A stretch of 64,000 nucleotides of DNA from Ruegeria arenilitoris (GCF_013035425.1 NZ_WQHX01000008.1:186001-250000); one strand, 5' to 3'; positions 46,224-55,538 are shown, numbered from the stretch's first letter. The notes: generated by a model not told the origin, from the sequence alone. Numbers and translations: made by a program.

Positions 46224-46777
46224 TTCAATAGTCCTCCGCCGGGGAAATGAAATAGTGTAACCCGAAATTTAGGCAGTTAAGCGGCAACCCATTAAGCGAA
46301 AGGTGATACTTGTCTTGGTTCTGTTGACAGTGATTTCATGAATAGCCGTTTGTCTCCAATTTTTTTGAATATGTGACGAAAATGAGGCGACAGTATTGAG
46401 CGCGCTCGCCGATCATTCGAATCAAAATTGTCCATTGACAATGGTTCACTGGCGATGCGCAAAGCCAATCACAGCTTTGTCCGCACAGCGGTCACTCAGG
46501 AGGTCTATGAACGCTGCGGTGCGGCTAACGGCGGCTTCGTCCGCAGAGCAGTCATTCACTGAATTCTGCCGAACGTCTGCTCCGAGCCCAAAGTGGTCGT
46601 TCAAATTAGAATGATCGAGTTTCAATACGCTTCTGATCTCGCAGGTGCCTCTAGTTCTTCTTGGATTGGAAGGTGGATTAGTCCTGCAAATAAGTCACGT
46701 GAAACTTAACTCGGGAAAGACACGTCGAAATAGGTCGAATCGTGTTAGAGTTTACCTTTTGATAGGGAGTGCTTTTC
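46224..46777. repeat. Gap with a double copy of the dispersed repeat (46477-46602)
   Basis: No gene is seen. TTTGTCCGCACAGCGGTCAC and TTCGTCCGCAGAGCAGTCAT are two head-to-tail copies of the box, followed by TCTGCTCCGAGCCCAAAGTG and GTCGTTC. This is the longest array of the family in the window. Confidence 0.7.
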
Positions 46778-48412
46778 ATGACCGAATACTTTAACCTTGG
46801 AGAATACAGCCGTGCTGCCAGCAAAGTTCCAGATGCTCAAATTTGGTTTGATCGAGGGCTAGTTTGGGTTTTTGCCTACAATCACGAGGAGGCGATTGTC
46901 TGCTTTGAGAAAGCAGTTGCGGCCGATCCAAAATGTGCGTTGGCTTATTGGGGCATCGCCTATTCCATCGGACCAAACTACAATAAACCATGGGAAGTCT
47001 TCACCTCTGAAGAGAAGGCGCCGGCTTTGGAAAGGGCGCACGAAGCGCTCAAGAATGCGCTGGCACTGGAAGACGCCAAACCGGCAGAGCGTGCACTGAT
47101 TGAGGCGTTGGCTTTGCGCTATCCAACTGACCCTGAAATCGAAGATTACCAACCATTCAACGATGGTTTCGCTGAAGCTATGAAACCAGTTTACGAGTCC
47201 CACAAGGACGACTTAGACATTGCTTGCATTTACGCTGAGGCATTGATGAACCGGACGCCTTGGCAACTCTGGGACTTCAAAAAGGGCGTTCCGAACCCAG
47301 AAGCTTCAACTGTCGAAGCTATGGAAGTTTTAGAACGCGCATTCGATCAAACCCACGGTGCTTGGAGCCACCCTGGTCTGTTGCACATGTACATTCACCT
47401 GATGGAAATGTCGCCGCACCCTGAAAAAGCGCTGCGCCATGGGGATACCCTAAAGGATCTAGTCCCCGATGCGGGCCATCTTGTGCATATGGCCACACAT
47501 ATCGACGTTCTCTGTGGGGAGTATCAGAATGTGCTATATCGCAACCTGGCTGCTGCCAAAGTGGACGATATGTTTAAGGAATACGCCGGAGCTGCGAACT
47601 TCTACGCTCTATACCGCATTCACAACCTGCATTTCGCATTTTATGGCGCGATGTTTCTCGGCCAGAAAGCGGCAGCGGTAGATGCGGTCACCCGCTTACG
47701 CGGAGAAGTACCCGATGCGGTTGTTCGTACCTACCCGGACATTTTCGAAACATTCGTGGCGGCTGCACCACATGTTTACATCCGGTTTGGAATGTGGTCG
47801 GAGATCCTTGAGCTTGAACAACCGGAAGACAAAAAACTCTACGTAACTACCAACGCATTGATCTTTTACGCCAAAGCCGTAGCTTTGGCTAATCTCGGAC
47901 GTCTCCAAGAGGCTCAATCGACCATGCGGGAGTTTACTGCCGCTTACGCCGAAGTGCCTGAAAGCCGTATGCTTTTTAACAATACAGCGCGCGACGTCCT
48001 CGCCGTAGCCGAAGAGATGATGAAAGGCGAAATTGAGTTTAAAGCCGGCAACCACAACACCGGTCTTAATCACCTTCGCAAAGCGGTCGAATTAGACGAC
48101 GGGTTGGAATATGAGGAGCCCTGGTCGTGGCCGCAGCCATCCCGGCATGCTCTGGGTGCTTTATTAATGGAGGCAGGTGAATATACTGAAGCCGAAACGG
48201 TCTACCGGGCCGACTTGGGGCTCGATGGCAAGCTACCTCGACCTAGCCAACATCCGCGCAATGTCTGGGCTCTGCACGGGCTCCACGAATGCCTCCAGCG
48301 TAGAGGCGAAACCGTGGAACTCCCACATGTGAAATTGCTTCTGGACCAAGCCGTTGCCCGCGCAGACATTCCGATCCGCGCCAGTTGCCTGTGCCGTTCA
48401 GCGGCTGCTTGA
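46778..48412 (+). CDS. Large TPR-repeat protein
   Basis: 544 residues from the ATG at 46778, with AGGGAG upstream; a GTG nine bases earlier is in frame. It begins with two helices in the order of a TPR (AQIWFDRGLVWVFAYNHEEAIVCFEKAVAADPKCALAYWGIAY), and several more degenerate repeats follow to about residue 515. There is no signal peptide or enzyme motif, so a cytoplasmic scaffold or regulatory role is likely. Histidine-rich stretches (GLLHMYIHLMEMSPHPEKALRHGD, HLVHMATHIDVLCGEY) are a notable conserved feature of this group. Its end is the last core-like gene before the hsd remnants. Confidence 0.8.
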   Translation: MTEYFNLGEYSRAASKVPDAQIWFDRGLVWVFAYNHEEAIVCFEKAVAADPKCALAYWGIAYSIGPNYNKPWEVFTSEEKAPALERAHEALKNALALEDAKPAERALIEALALRYPTDPEIEDYQPFNDGFAEAMKPVYESHKDDLDIACIYAEALMNRTPWQLWDFKKGVPNPEASTVEAMEVLERAFDQTHGAWSHPGLLHMYIHLMEMSPHPEKALRHGDTLKDLVPDAGHLVHMATHIDVLCGEYQNVLYRNLAAAKVDDMFKEYAGAANFYALYRIHNLHFAFYGAMFLGQKAAAVDAVTRLRGEVPDAVVRTYPDIFETFVAAAPHVYIRFGMWSEILELEQPEDKKLYVTTNALIFYAKAVALANLGRLQEAQSTMREFTAAYAEVPESRMLFNNTARDVLAVAEEMMKGEIEFKAGNHNTGLNHLRKAVELDDGLEYEEPWSWPQPSRHALGALLMEAGEYTEAETVYRADLGLDGKLPRPSQHPRNVWALHGLHECLQRRGETVELPHVKLLLDQAVARADIPIRASCLCRSAAA

Positions 48413-48607
48413 CGCGTCCAAGGGCCGGATGACTCTCGATGGTGCAGCTTCGCGAAAGAAAGACTGCTTCGGGCTTGGAGGGTATGCGAACAATTCGCCC
48501 ATATTGACGATCTTCGCTCCCCGACCATGAAACTGCTTAGGTTTGTAGATGCCGTTTCTGAGCGGGACTTCTAGCGTGTCGCCAAACCGCGTCTGATTGC
48601 CGTTCAT
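48398..48607 (-). pseudogene. hsdS: Truncated hsdS (type I restriction specificity subunit)
   Basis: The first 40 residues are a normal HsdS N-terminus: GDTLEVPLRNGIYKPKQF and HGRGAKIVNMGELFA match the first half of a target-recognition domain. After that the frame loses similarity and stops at 69 residues, whereas HsdS is normally 400 or more. Its ATG overlaps the hsdM stop by four bases, the usual hsdM-hsdS coupling. The gene has been cut off by the junction with the TPR gene, so sequence recognition is lost. Confidence 0.8.
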
Positions 48608-50157
48608 TCAACCAATCCCAGCATCGACTTGATTTTGTCGTCTAGCGTGTTGGCTTCCAAAACTTGTTGCCCGTAACTACTTTTTAGCGCAGCAAACTTC
48701 TCCTCAAACGGCACGCCATCGCCTTCATCCTCAGCCGTTCCGACATACCGCCCCGGCGTCAGCACGTGGTCGAACTTCCGGATGGCCTCCAGCCCTTCGG
48801 ACTTACAGAACCCCGGCTCGTCGGCGTAGGCCTCCCAGCTCTTCTCTGCAAGCGTCTCGGGCTTGGCGCGCCAGCGGCGGTAGGTGCCTGCGATCAGCTC
48901 GATGTCCTCGTCCGAGAACTCGCGCCGCACTCGGTCCACCATATGGCCCTTGTTGCGGGCATCGATAAATAGCACCTCTCCGCGCCGGTTGCGCAACCCA
49001 TTGGCGCTCTTGTCCTGGCTCAATATCCACAGGCAAACGGGGATTTGCGTGGAATAGAAAAGCTGACCCGGCAGGGCGACCATGCAATCGACGCGGTCTT
49101 CCTCGATCAGGCGCTTTCTGATCTCACCCTCACCGCTGGTTTGTGAGGACATGGAGCCATTAGCCAGCACCACGCCCGCGTGGCCGCGCGGAGCGAGGTG
49201 GTGAATGATGTGCTGTATCCACGCGAAGTTCGCGTTGCCCTTGGGCGGGATACCGTATTGCCAGCGGTCATCCTCTAGCAACCGCTCGCCGCCCCAGTCC
49301 GAGATGTTGAAGGGCGGGTTGGCGAGGATGTAGTCAGCCTTCAGCCCCGGATGCGCGTCCTTGTGAAAGCTGCCTGCGCTGTCCCATGCGATGTCGGCGT
49401 CGATGCCGTGGACGGCGAGGTTCATCTTGGCGAGCCGCCAAGTGGTGTGGTTGATCTCTTGCCCATAGACGGAAAGGTTCAGTGGGTTGCCGCCGTGCTC
49501 TTCGATGAAATTCTCTGACTGGATGAACATGCCCCCCGAGCCACAGCACGGGTCGTAGACGCGGCCCTGATAAGGTTCGAGCATTTCAACGAGGGTGCGG
49601 ACGACGGAGCGGGGCGTGAAGAACTCGCCGCCGCGTTTTCCTTCGGCGCTGGCAAATCCAGAGATGAAGTACTCATAGACACGCCCCAACAGGTCACGCG
49701 CCCGGTCGGCACTGTCGTGCATCTTGATGTTGGAGAAGAGGTCAACCAGCTCGCCCAACATGGTTTTGTCGAGCGTGGGGCGGGCGTAGTTCTTGGGCAA
49801 AACGCCCTTGAGGGTTTCGTTGGTGGGTTCGGCCTCGATGGCCTCCATCGCATCGTCTATGATCTTGCCAATGTTCTCGGAACGAGCGTTCTGCTGGATG
49901 TGAGACCAGCGAGCGGTCTCGGGTACCCAGAAGACGTTTTCGGCGAGGTATTCTTCGGGGTCCTCGGGGTCCGCCAGATCGTCTTGTGCCAACTCCTTAT
50001 GTTTGGCTTGGAACGCTTCCGAGATGTACTTGAGGAAGATCAGACCCAAGGCAACGTGCTTGTATTCGGAAGGTTCTAGTCCCCCGCGCATTTTGTCCGC
50101 AGCCTTAAATAGGTCAGCGGCGAAATCGAGGTCGGACTGGCGTGCGCTTGATGACAT
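48604..50157 (-). CDS. hsdM: Type I restriction-modification DNA methyltransferase subunit HsdM
   Basis: 517 residues from the ATG at 50157; a longer frame to 50205 is possible. The N-terminal HsdM domain ([29 protein letters not shown]) is followed by the N6-adenine methyltransferase domain with motif [13 protein letters not shown] and the catalytic NPPF in [12 protein letters not shown]. It looks intact and, by eye, is more GC-rich than its neighbours, suggesting transfer. It needs HsdS for DNA recognition, but hsdS here is a stub and no hsdR is in the window, so it is probably an orphan. Confidence 0.93.
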   Translation of the reverse strand: MSSSARQSDLDFAADLFKAADKMRGGLEPSEYKHVALGLIFLKYISEAFQAKHKELAQDDLADPEDPEEYLAENVFWVPETARWSHIQQNARSENIGKIIDDAMEAIEAEPTNETLKGVLPKNYARPTLDKTMLGELVDLFSNIKMHDSADRARDLLGRVYEYFISGFASAEGKRGGEFFTPRSVVRTLVEMLEPYQGRVYDPCCGSGGMFIQSENFIEEHGGNPLNLSVYGQEINHTTWRLAKMNLAVHGIDADIAWDSAGSFHKDAHPGLKADYILANPPFNISDWGGERLLEDDRWQYGIPPKGNANFAWIQHIIHHLAPRGHAGVVLANGSMSSQTSGEGEIRKRLIEEDRVDCMVALPGQLFYSTQIPVCLWILSQDKSANGLRNRRGEVLFIDARNKGHMVDRVRREFSDEDIELIAGTYRRWRAKPETLAEKSWEAYADEPGFCKSEGLEAIRKFDHVLTPGRYVGTAEDEGDGVPFEEKFAALKSSYGQQVLEANTLDDKIKSMLGLVE

Positions 50158-50706
50158 CTTGGAGCTGCTCAATGTTAGTTTCTTGTTTCGTTCATTGATA
50201 TGCAACCACCCGTTCGCTGTCCAACAAGTAACTTGAACTGAACTGAAAAAGTTTCTCAGTTTGAACCCAGCTGCATAATTTTGATCGAAGTGCGTTGGAT
50301 CGTTGGCGTCGCCTGCCTGTAAACACGCGCCGTGTGTGTGAGCGGGTTGTTGGTAGACACTTCGGAAAACAGCCCCATATCGCGATCACCATAAAAGAAA
50401 AGGTGGATAGAGGGGTGGATCAAAAACTCTAGTTTTTGATTAACTACCTGTGTTTAAATGAGTAATTTTGATTATTTGGTGCCCAGGAGAGGACCTAGTT
50501 GGAGATATTAATTATTATAAATCAAATATTTATGAGTTGCGACATTTGATTTGTGGACTCGAATGTGGACCTAGTTGGAGGAGCTAAACGATCGTACACC
50601 CAACCCTTTGGACAGCGACAAAAACTTTTCAGACTCGAACAACCAACTCCCTAGAGCTTGAACACCTCAGCTTTGCGCATTTAGGTCGGTGTGACTAGAT
50701 TGAGGG
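50158..50706. other. AT-rich gap with a palindrome and a direct repeat
   Basis: No gene. ATCAAAAACT-CT-AGTTTTTGAT (50419-50440) is a perfect ten-base palindrome. GGACCTAGTTGGAG occurs twice, at 50491-50504 and 50567-50580. The region is strongly AT-rich and separates the hsd remnant from the next gene. Confidence 0.6.
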
Positions 50707-51267
50707 ATGAATAAGTTTGGCGTTATAGTAATCAAAGTAATCTCAGCAATAATAATTTCGATTGTCGCGTTATTTTTCATCTTAGTATTTTGTATTCTCA
50801 TATTCGTATACTTTTATATAGGAGATCATCCAAATCATAAGCGAAAGCTTGTGTTTTATGGTCCTTTAGATGACGGCTGGACGCAGTTAGCTTGCACTTT
50901 TCGCGTAGATGGAATCGATTGGCCCCGTCACAAGGAGACCTGGAGATTTTCGGTCAACATAGAAGACCGGATGACAAGCCTTTCGGAAGGGTTCGTAGTT
51001 TCAAGGTTTGTTCTCTCTGAAGACGATCAACTTGGAGAGGTTCTTGAACTCGATCTAAAAGAATTGAACTGTACTGACACTAATAATCCTAATTGCGCTG
51101 AAACCTACAAATTACGACTACTCCTTCAAAAGAAAACCGGAAAGAACCTCGAGCTTCGAGGTGTGATCGATGATAGATTGTATTATGCGGGCATCGACCC
51201 ACGGATTTCCGGAAAATGCAGGCTTGCGAATGGTGCCGAGCATCTCTACCGCGATTCAGAGCGATAA
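50707..51267 (+). CDS. Membrane-anchored protein of unknown function
   Basis: 186 residues. One long hydrophobic segment at the N-terminus (VIVIKVISAIIISIVALFFILVFCILIFVYFY) would anchor it, and the remaining 145 residues, probably outside the cytoplasm, have three cysteines (LACTFRVDG, ELNCTDTNNPNC, GKCRLANG). No domain is recognised. The gene is AT-rich and starts only a few bases after GAGGG, so the start is not ideal. It lies between the hsd remnant and the IS110 fragment, in foreign-looking DNA. Confidence 0.6.
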   Translation: MNKFGVIVIKVISAIIISIVALFFILVFCILIFVYFYIGDHPNHKRKLVFYGPLDDGWTQLACTFRVDGIDWPRHKETWRFSVNIEDRMTSLSEGFVVSRFVLSEDDQLGEVLELDLKELNCTDTNNPNCAETYKLRLLLQKKTGKNLELRGVIDDRLYYAGIDPRISGKCRLANGAEHLYRDSER

Positions 51268-51317
51268 GCGCAAAAATCCTATTATCATGAATTGGTCTAA
51301 GGGTCGCTTTGTCCTGT

Positions 51318-51661
51318 GTGGATGGCTCCTGCAAAGCAAGACATTTTTGTGAGGGGTGTGTGGTCAGAAGCGGTCTTGTGTCCGGCCTTCGCAATCTCCC
51401 GCGCCCAGTAATGGCTCGCCCCACAAGCCTCGATCCCGACCAGACACCGTGGCAGGCTCGCGAGAAAGGTCAGGACCTGAGCTCTGCGCAGGCTCCGATT
51501 AAAGACAACCTCACCCTCTTTGGTGACGCCGTGAACCTGAAAGACGTTCTTGGCCAGATCAAGGCCGATCGTGGTAACTTGCAAGGGGTGACTCCTCTCT
51601 CGCAGATAACGACACCTGCACTATGGCGCATCGCGACGCTGATGGAGCAGGAGCCATCCAC
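51318..51661 (-). mobile_element. IS110-family insertion sequence remnant
   Basis: A 15-base inverted repeat, GTGGATGGCTCCTGC at 51318-51332 and its complement at 51647-51661, bounds 344 bases. Inside, on the minus strand (51297-51584), the frame TIGLDLAKNVFQVHGV and GIEACGASHYWAREI encodes the N-terminal DEDD half of an IS110/IS1111-type transposase. After about 70 residues (IAKAGHKTASDH) similarity ends; a full transposase has about 340 residues. It is a deletion derivative and cannot move by itself. Confidence 0.8.
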
Positions 51662-51791
51662 CCCATCTGCACACTGAGCTCTAAAGCTCTAGTTGGCGAG
51701 GGTCGATTTTTCTTCAAGGGGTATCGGGCTCCTCTACGGAGCTCTCAGGGGCTCTTACGGTTGATCCTCGACGTCCGAATGAAATTGGTCT

Positions 51792-52187
51792 CTACCTACA
51801 ATAGCCAGCTCGCCTCAAACGAGATTTCGCTGCCGGTGTTTCCAGCTGCCGGTATCGCCCACCCGAGAACCTCGCGCAATCCAGTGCATGTCCCGCAGCA
51901 ATCACGGCAGCGCCAATGTCTTGTCCGTCGGCATAACAAACACCAACCCAACGATCATAGGTACGCTCACCGTTCAGTTTGCACTCGATGTTCTTGCCTC
52001 GCAGGAAGTTCACCATCCAGCGTTTGGCGTCCTGACCAGAACGAGTGCCAAGTTCTGGCGCATCCACTCCGTTCAGGCGAACGGGAGTGCCATCGACAAC
52101 GATCGTATCTGCGTCGCGTACTTGGAGGCCACCAGCGGCGGCTGTCGTGGCGAAAAGAGCCACAGCAATTGTCAGCATCTTGAACAA
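51792..52187 (-). CDS. Secreted SNase-like nuclease
   Basis: 131 residues from a TTG with GAGGAA at a six-base distance; the ATG at 52178 lies further from that site. An N-terminal signal sequence (MLTIAVALFATTAAAGG) is followed by the staphylococcal nuclease fold: DADTIVVDGTPVRLNGVDAPE carries the catalytic Arg and Glu, and ERTYDRWVGVCY the second Arg. All three active-site residues of thermonuclease are therefore in place. It should degrade DNA or RNA in the periplasm or medium. It is 23 bases after the ClpP-like gene on the same strand, probably one operon. Confidence 0.87.
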   Translation of the reverse strand: MFKMLTIAVALFATTAAAGGLQVRDADTIVVDGTPVRLNGVDAPELGTRSGQDAKRWMVNFLRGKNIECKLNGERTYDRWVGVCYADGQDIGAAVIAAGHALDCARFSGGRYRQLETPAAKSRLRRAGYCR

Positions 52188-52210
52188 GACAAATTCCTCG
52201 GTGTTGCGTG

Positions 52211-52990
52211 TTAGTCGATTACTTGAGTTGCTATGCGTGTATCCAAGAGTTCTTCTTCGACGAGCGCATAGATTTCGTCAGGTGGAGTGTTCAGAGAGTA
52301 CAGCATGAGCGACGGTTCCACGCCCATGTCGATGAGATGTTGCATCGTTTCGCCTTGTCCCATTTGGATACCTTCAACTGCGAAGACGACTGGTATCAGG
52401 CGAGGCTGATCGTAGTAGTGCTGATGCATACCAACAATGCTACGGAGCGAGACGATGCGCTCCTCCCCACCTGCTAGGATGTAAGGGCATGAGGACACGC
52501 ACATCGCACCAGCCAGAACTGCAGAAGATAGCTCCGCTTCTCTGACCTTCTCACCGATGGACAACGCCTCTGACACCATTCCACCGGGGCTGTGAAGTGC
52601 CACGAGGTCCGGTTTCTCTCGCATGTCGGATAGGTACGAAGCAAATCGCGAGGAGTCGTCCACTTCTATTTGCCCAGTGAGAAGCAATACTCTCCCCAGC
52701 CCTTCCACTTCCACTACAGAGAAGTCCAATCTTTCTGGAAAAGCCTCTGGCATCGGTATTTCTAGTGGCCCGTCTTGTAGCAGAAGCGACGGATCAGAGC
52801 GATCGGTACGATATTCCCGACGTTGATCGCCGGGAGACACTGGTCCCGTAGGGAGTTCAACTCGCTCTTTGAACGGGTTTGGAATGACGCCAACAACATC
52901 GAACGCAATCAGAACACCTGCGATCACGAGCTGCAAAATCAGAACGTACCGTAGCCCAGAGCGTGGATCGAGACGATTAAAAATACCCAT
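52211..52990 (-). CDS. Membrane-anchored ClpP-like serine protease (COG3904-like)
   Basis: 259 residues from the ATG at 52990, sharing one base with the stop of the upstream membrane gene. One transmembrane helix (YVLILQLVIAGVLIAFDVVGV, about residues 15-35) is followed by a periplasmic ClpP/crotonase-like domain: LLTGQIEVDDSSRFASYL, VALHSPGGMVSEALSIGEK (the oxyanion loop), CVSSCPYILAGGEERI with the nucleophilic Ser, and VGMHQHYYD with the likely catalytic His. Proteins of this kind are described as predicted periplasmic proteins without a known substrate. It sits in the middle of a three-gene run. Confidence 0.78.
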   Translation of the reverse strand: MGIFNRLDPRSGLRYVLILQLVIAGVLIAFDVVGVIPNPFKERVELPTGPVSPGDQRREYRTDRSDPSLLLQDGPLEIPMPEAFPERLDFSVVEVEGLGRVLLLTGQIEVDDSSRFASYLSDMREKPDLVALHSPGGMVSEALSIGEKVREAELSSAVLAGAMCVSSCPYILAGGEERIVSLRSIVGMHQHYYDQPRLIPVVFAVEGIQMGQGETMQHLIDMGVEPSLMLYSLNTPPDEIYALVEEELLDTRIATQVID

Positions 52991-54270
52991 CAAGCTTGAT
53001 CTTTTTGCGTCGTAGCGCGGTTAAGTATGGCGGCGTCCGCCACACCCATTGTTGCCTCGACGTCCTTCATGGCGTTCATAGCGGCTCTGAGGTCGGAGAG
53101 TGTCAGCGTATCCTCTATGCTCATACCGTCCTTGCCGCTGCGAATTGCAGCTTGGGTGATAGCCAGCACGAATACCAACACGGCGGGCAGCAAGTCGATT
53201 GCGATTGCTCCGGCCCACGAAGGTACGAAGTTGTGGGCGTATTTGATTACAGCATCAGCACTGGAAATCGGATTGTATGCAGTCTCGATTGGCGGCTCCA
53301 TGTCCAATACCTCGTCAGCTGCGTTCTTGAGTGTCTTGCTTCGTTGGTCCAGAGCGTTCAAAACGGAATTGATAGTGGATGATTGCGCGTCGCGTACGTC
53401 GGAGCTTCGACCATCAAGCTCTGGAAGTACGACTGACGATGGCAAGTCTTCGGCAGCACGAGCAACAAGTGGTGCTACGCTGTATTGGTTGAGACGAGAG
53501 ATGACGCCGGCCAGCTTTACGCTTTCCTCAGAAAACTGAACCGAGCGACGATCCACTGGACCGGGTGCAACGGTAAGCTCACGCATCTTTGCGAGGATTT
53601 CGTTGCCTTGTTGGAAAGCTTCCTCGATAGGTTCTTGCTGTGCAGCGATCTGTTCCTCCAGGTTACGCAATTCCTCAGCCTTTTGAGTAAGAACACGGAA
53701 CACGGCACCTCGACCAGCTGTACCTGATAGATCACCAGACTGCTCGAGTTCAGCGAGTTCCTCAAAACTCTGTCGGGCGCGTTCCACCTCGCGACCCAAC
53801 GCTTGACCGCTGAGAGCGATGTCGTGAGCTTGCTCAAGGGCTGCTTGGTAGTCACGCACAGTGTTTTCGAGGTGTTGTTCAACCGCTGCTGAGCCAGCGA
53901 GAGCTGCAGCATTGAGCCAGCTGGACATGGCAATAATGGCAACAGAGCCGACAATGGTTGAGATAGTTAGCCCGATAAAACCGCTCGCAGTGCGCATTGA
54001 AGGTAACAGCCGGAGCATGTAGCTCCAGAACACAAAGATGCCCACAGACACAGCTATCGAATAGGCCACGGCAGCGAAGAATGAGACTGCACCGTTGTCT
54101 TCAAGCAGCGAAGATACACCGAGATATGTGTAAATCCCTGACGCTATAGCGAGGACACCCAAGGCTGCGGGAGTGAAGGTGTCAAGCCAAGCGAGATGAC
54201 CTTCGAGTTCTTTTGCAGTCCGAAGCCCTTTTGCTTCTTCGGCAGTCAGCCGGTCTTTGTTCTCTGTCAT
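52990..54270 (-). CDS. Polytopic membrane protein with large coiled-coil domain
   Basis: 426 residues. Three membrane helices near the N-terminus (about 33-50, 60-85 and 95-120) and one near the C-terminus (AGAIAIDLLPAVLVFVLAITQAAI, about 353-376) flank some 220 residues of mainly helical, coiled-coil sequence rich in Glu, Gln and Ala (LENTVRDYQAALEQAHDIALSGQAL, AEELRNLEEQIAAQQEPIEEAF). A short cytoplasmic tail follows. I recognise no family. The topology resembles a sensor or scaffold with a periplasmic or cytoplasmic helical bundle. It is translationally coupled to the ClpP-like protease, so they probably form one complex. Confidence 0.72.
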   Translation of the reverse strand: MTENKDRLTAEEAKGLRTAKELEGHLAWLDTFTPAALGVLAIASGIYTYLGVSSLLEDNGAVSFFAAVAYSIAVSVGIFVFWSYMLRLLPSMRTASGFIGLTISTIVGSVAIIAMSSWLNAAALAGSAAVEQHLENTVRDYQAALEQAHDIALSGQALGREVERARQSFEELAELEQSGDLSGTAGRGAVFRVLTQKAEELRNLEEQIAAQQEPIEEAFQQGNEILAKMRELTVAPGPVDRRSVQFSEESVKLAGVISRLNQYSVAPLVARAAEDLPSSVVLPELDGRSSDVRDAQSSTINSVLNALDQRSKTLKNAADEVLDMEPPIETAYNPISSADAVIKYAHNFVPSWAGAIAIDLLPAVLVFVLAITQAAIRSGKDGMSIEDTLTLSDLRAAMNAMKDVEATMGVADAAILNRATTQKDQA

Positions 54271-54665
54271 GGCAACACTTACTCCACACTCTTGACGCGA
54301 TACAACGCCACATAATCATTCACTGAAATATTTCACGTGGGTTTGCACATCACGCCGCAGCGAAGAGATTGCTTGTGAGAACCTGCCATTCTCATTGGAT
54401 TTTCCGCCAGTTTTCATTCTGAGCTCTAGGCGGTGTGGAAAACTACAACTAACTGAAATTTAAGCCCGTTCTTTTGGGCCTATCTGTACATGGAGTTGAA
54501 CATTCTAATAGTCCTTTGAGTGACCTCTCTCTGAGAGGAGACTGGTTCGCAACCCTCCGGACAAAAAAATGACATGCTTTCAGGGCATCAACCTTGGCGT
54601 GTACTTGAGTCAGCCTTGATCTGGTGAAGCAAATTTGAACGACCTAACGTTGGGAGACCTGTTTC
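54271..54665. other. Divergent intergenic region
   Basis: About 395 bases between the minus-strand membrane/protease/nuclease run and the plus-strand SNase gene. It should contain both promoters. A small palindrome CCTCTC-TCT-GAGAGG lies at 54524-54538. No gene is seen. Confidence 0.45.
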
Positions 54666-55286
54666 GTGGAGACTTTTGTTGTTTTAGGATTGGTATTGGC
54701 AGGTGCGGTGTATTTGGCATTCCGCAGTAACAGGTACAAAGACACGACAACGCCCCCGAGCGAGTCACAGTCGGACAAAAATCCTAGATTAACTACTGGG
54801 CAGCGACAACGCACGTCGCCGCAGCGGCGTTTTGATCCAAGCCATACGGTACCACGGCCAAGCGTCTCGATATTGACGGGTTCCGCTTACGTAGTGGATG
54901 GCGACACGCTGGTCATAAAGAAAACACAGGTCAGGTTGTTTGGTGTCGATGCGCCCGAGATGAACCACCCTTACGGGAAGAAAGCAAAATGGGCGCTCGT
55001 TTCTCTCTGCAAGGGACAAAAAATTAGGGCTGAAGTAACCGATCAAGACACCCACGGTCGTACAGTTGCAAAGTGCTACTTGGAGGACGGCCGTGATCTA
55101 TCTGCTGAAATGGTCAAACTTGGCTTAGCGATAGACTGGCCAAAATTCTCAGGTGGAAAATATCGATCAATGGAAAAGCCCGATGCTCGAAAGAAGCTCT
55201 GGCTAGCCAACGCAAGGCAGAATGGACATATGGGGCTGTGGAAGAAATATGAAGAGAAAGAAGCCGCTCGGAAGATGAACGGTTAA
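54666..55286 (+). CDS. Membrane-anchored SNase-like nuclease
   Basis: 206 residues from a GTG with GGGAGA eight bases upstream. The N-terminal helix (VVLGLVLAGAVYLAF) is followed by a low-complexity linker (about 20-70) and the nuclease fold: DGDTLVIKKTQVRLFGVDAPE with catalytic Arg and Glu, then DTHGRTVAKCYLEDGRDL with the second Arg. The C-terminus is basic and charged. It is related to, but clearly different from, the SNase gene at 51.8 kb. It diverges from the membrane/ClpP-like operon. Confidence 0.85.
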   Translation: METFVVLGLVLAGAVYLAFRSNRYKDTTTPPSESQSDKNPRLTTGQRQRTSPQRRFDPSHTVPRPSVSILTGSAYVVDGDTLVIKKTQVRLFGVDAPEMNHPYGKKAKWALVSLCKGQKIRAEVTDQDTHGRTVAKCYLEDGRDLSAEMVKLGLAIDWPKFSGGKYRSMEKPDARKKLWLANARQNGHMGLWKKYEEKEAARKMNG

Positions 55287-55329
55287 CACTATTGGCAGCT
55301 GTCCCTCAGATTAAATGTTACGAGAGCGA

Positions 55330-55443
55330 TCATAGATCGACGAAGCTGCCTTCTGGCCTTGGTAGTCGCTCGTATTTACTTGCATCTTTCAATGCAGTTC
55401 CGAGAGTGTCCATATTGTGTTGCCCACGACGCTTTGAAAGCAT
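55330..55443 (-). CDS. 37-residue small protein
   Basis: An open frame of 37 codons with AAAGGAG placed five bases before its ATG, the best ribosome binding site in this neighbourhood. The product (MLSKRRGQHNMDTLGTALK, then a DASKYERLPRPEGSFVDL tail) is basic at the start and acidic at the end, with no hydrophobic helix. I recognise no family. It lies 95 bases downstream of the 161-residue gene on the same strand and may be its operon partner. Confidence 0.5.
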   Translation of the reverse strand: MLSKRRGQHNMDTLGTALKDASKYERLPRPEGSFVDL

Positions 55444-55538
55444 TGCGGCTCCTTTCGACCTCGCTTGATTGAGAGCATTAATCAGTTACTGATTGAATTC
55501 AACACGCTGGGCCACGAGGCTTCTTGAGAAATGAAATC

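Noticed and set aside
48202..48528. Further minus-strand frame beyond the hsdS stub as the missing part of HsdS
   Set aside because: It is the antisense of the TPR gene and shows no HsdS features.
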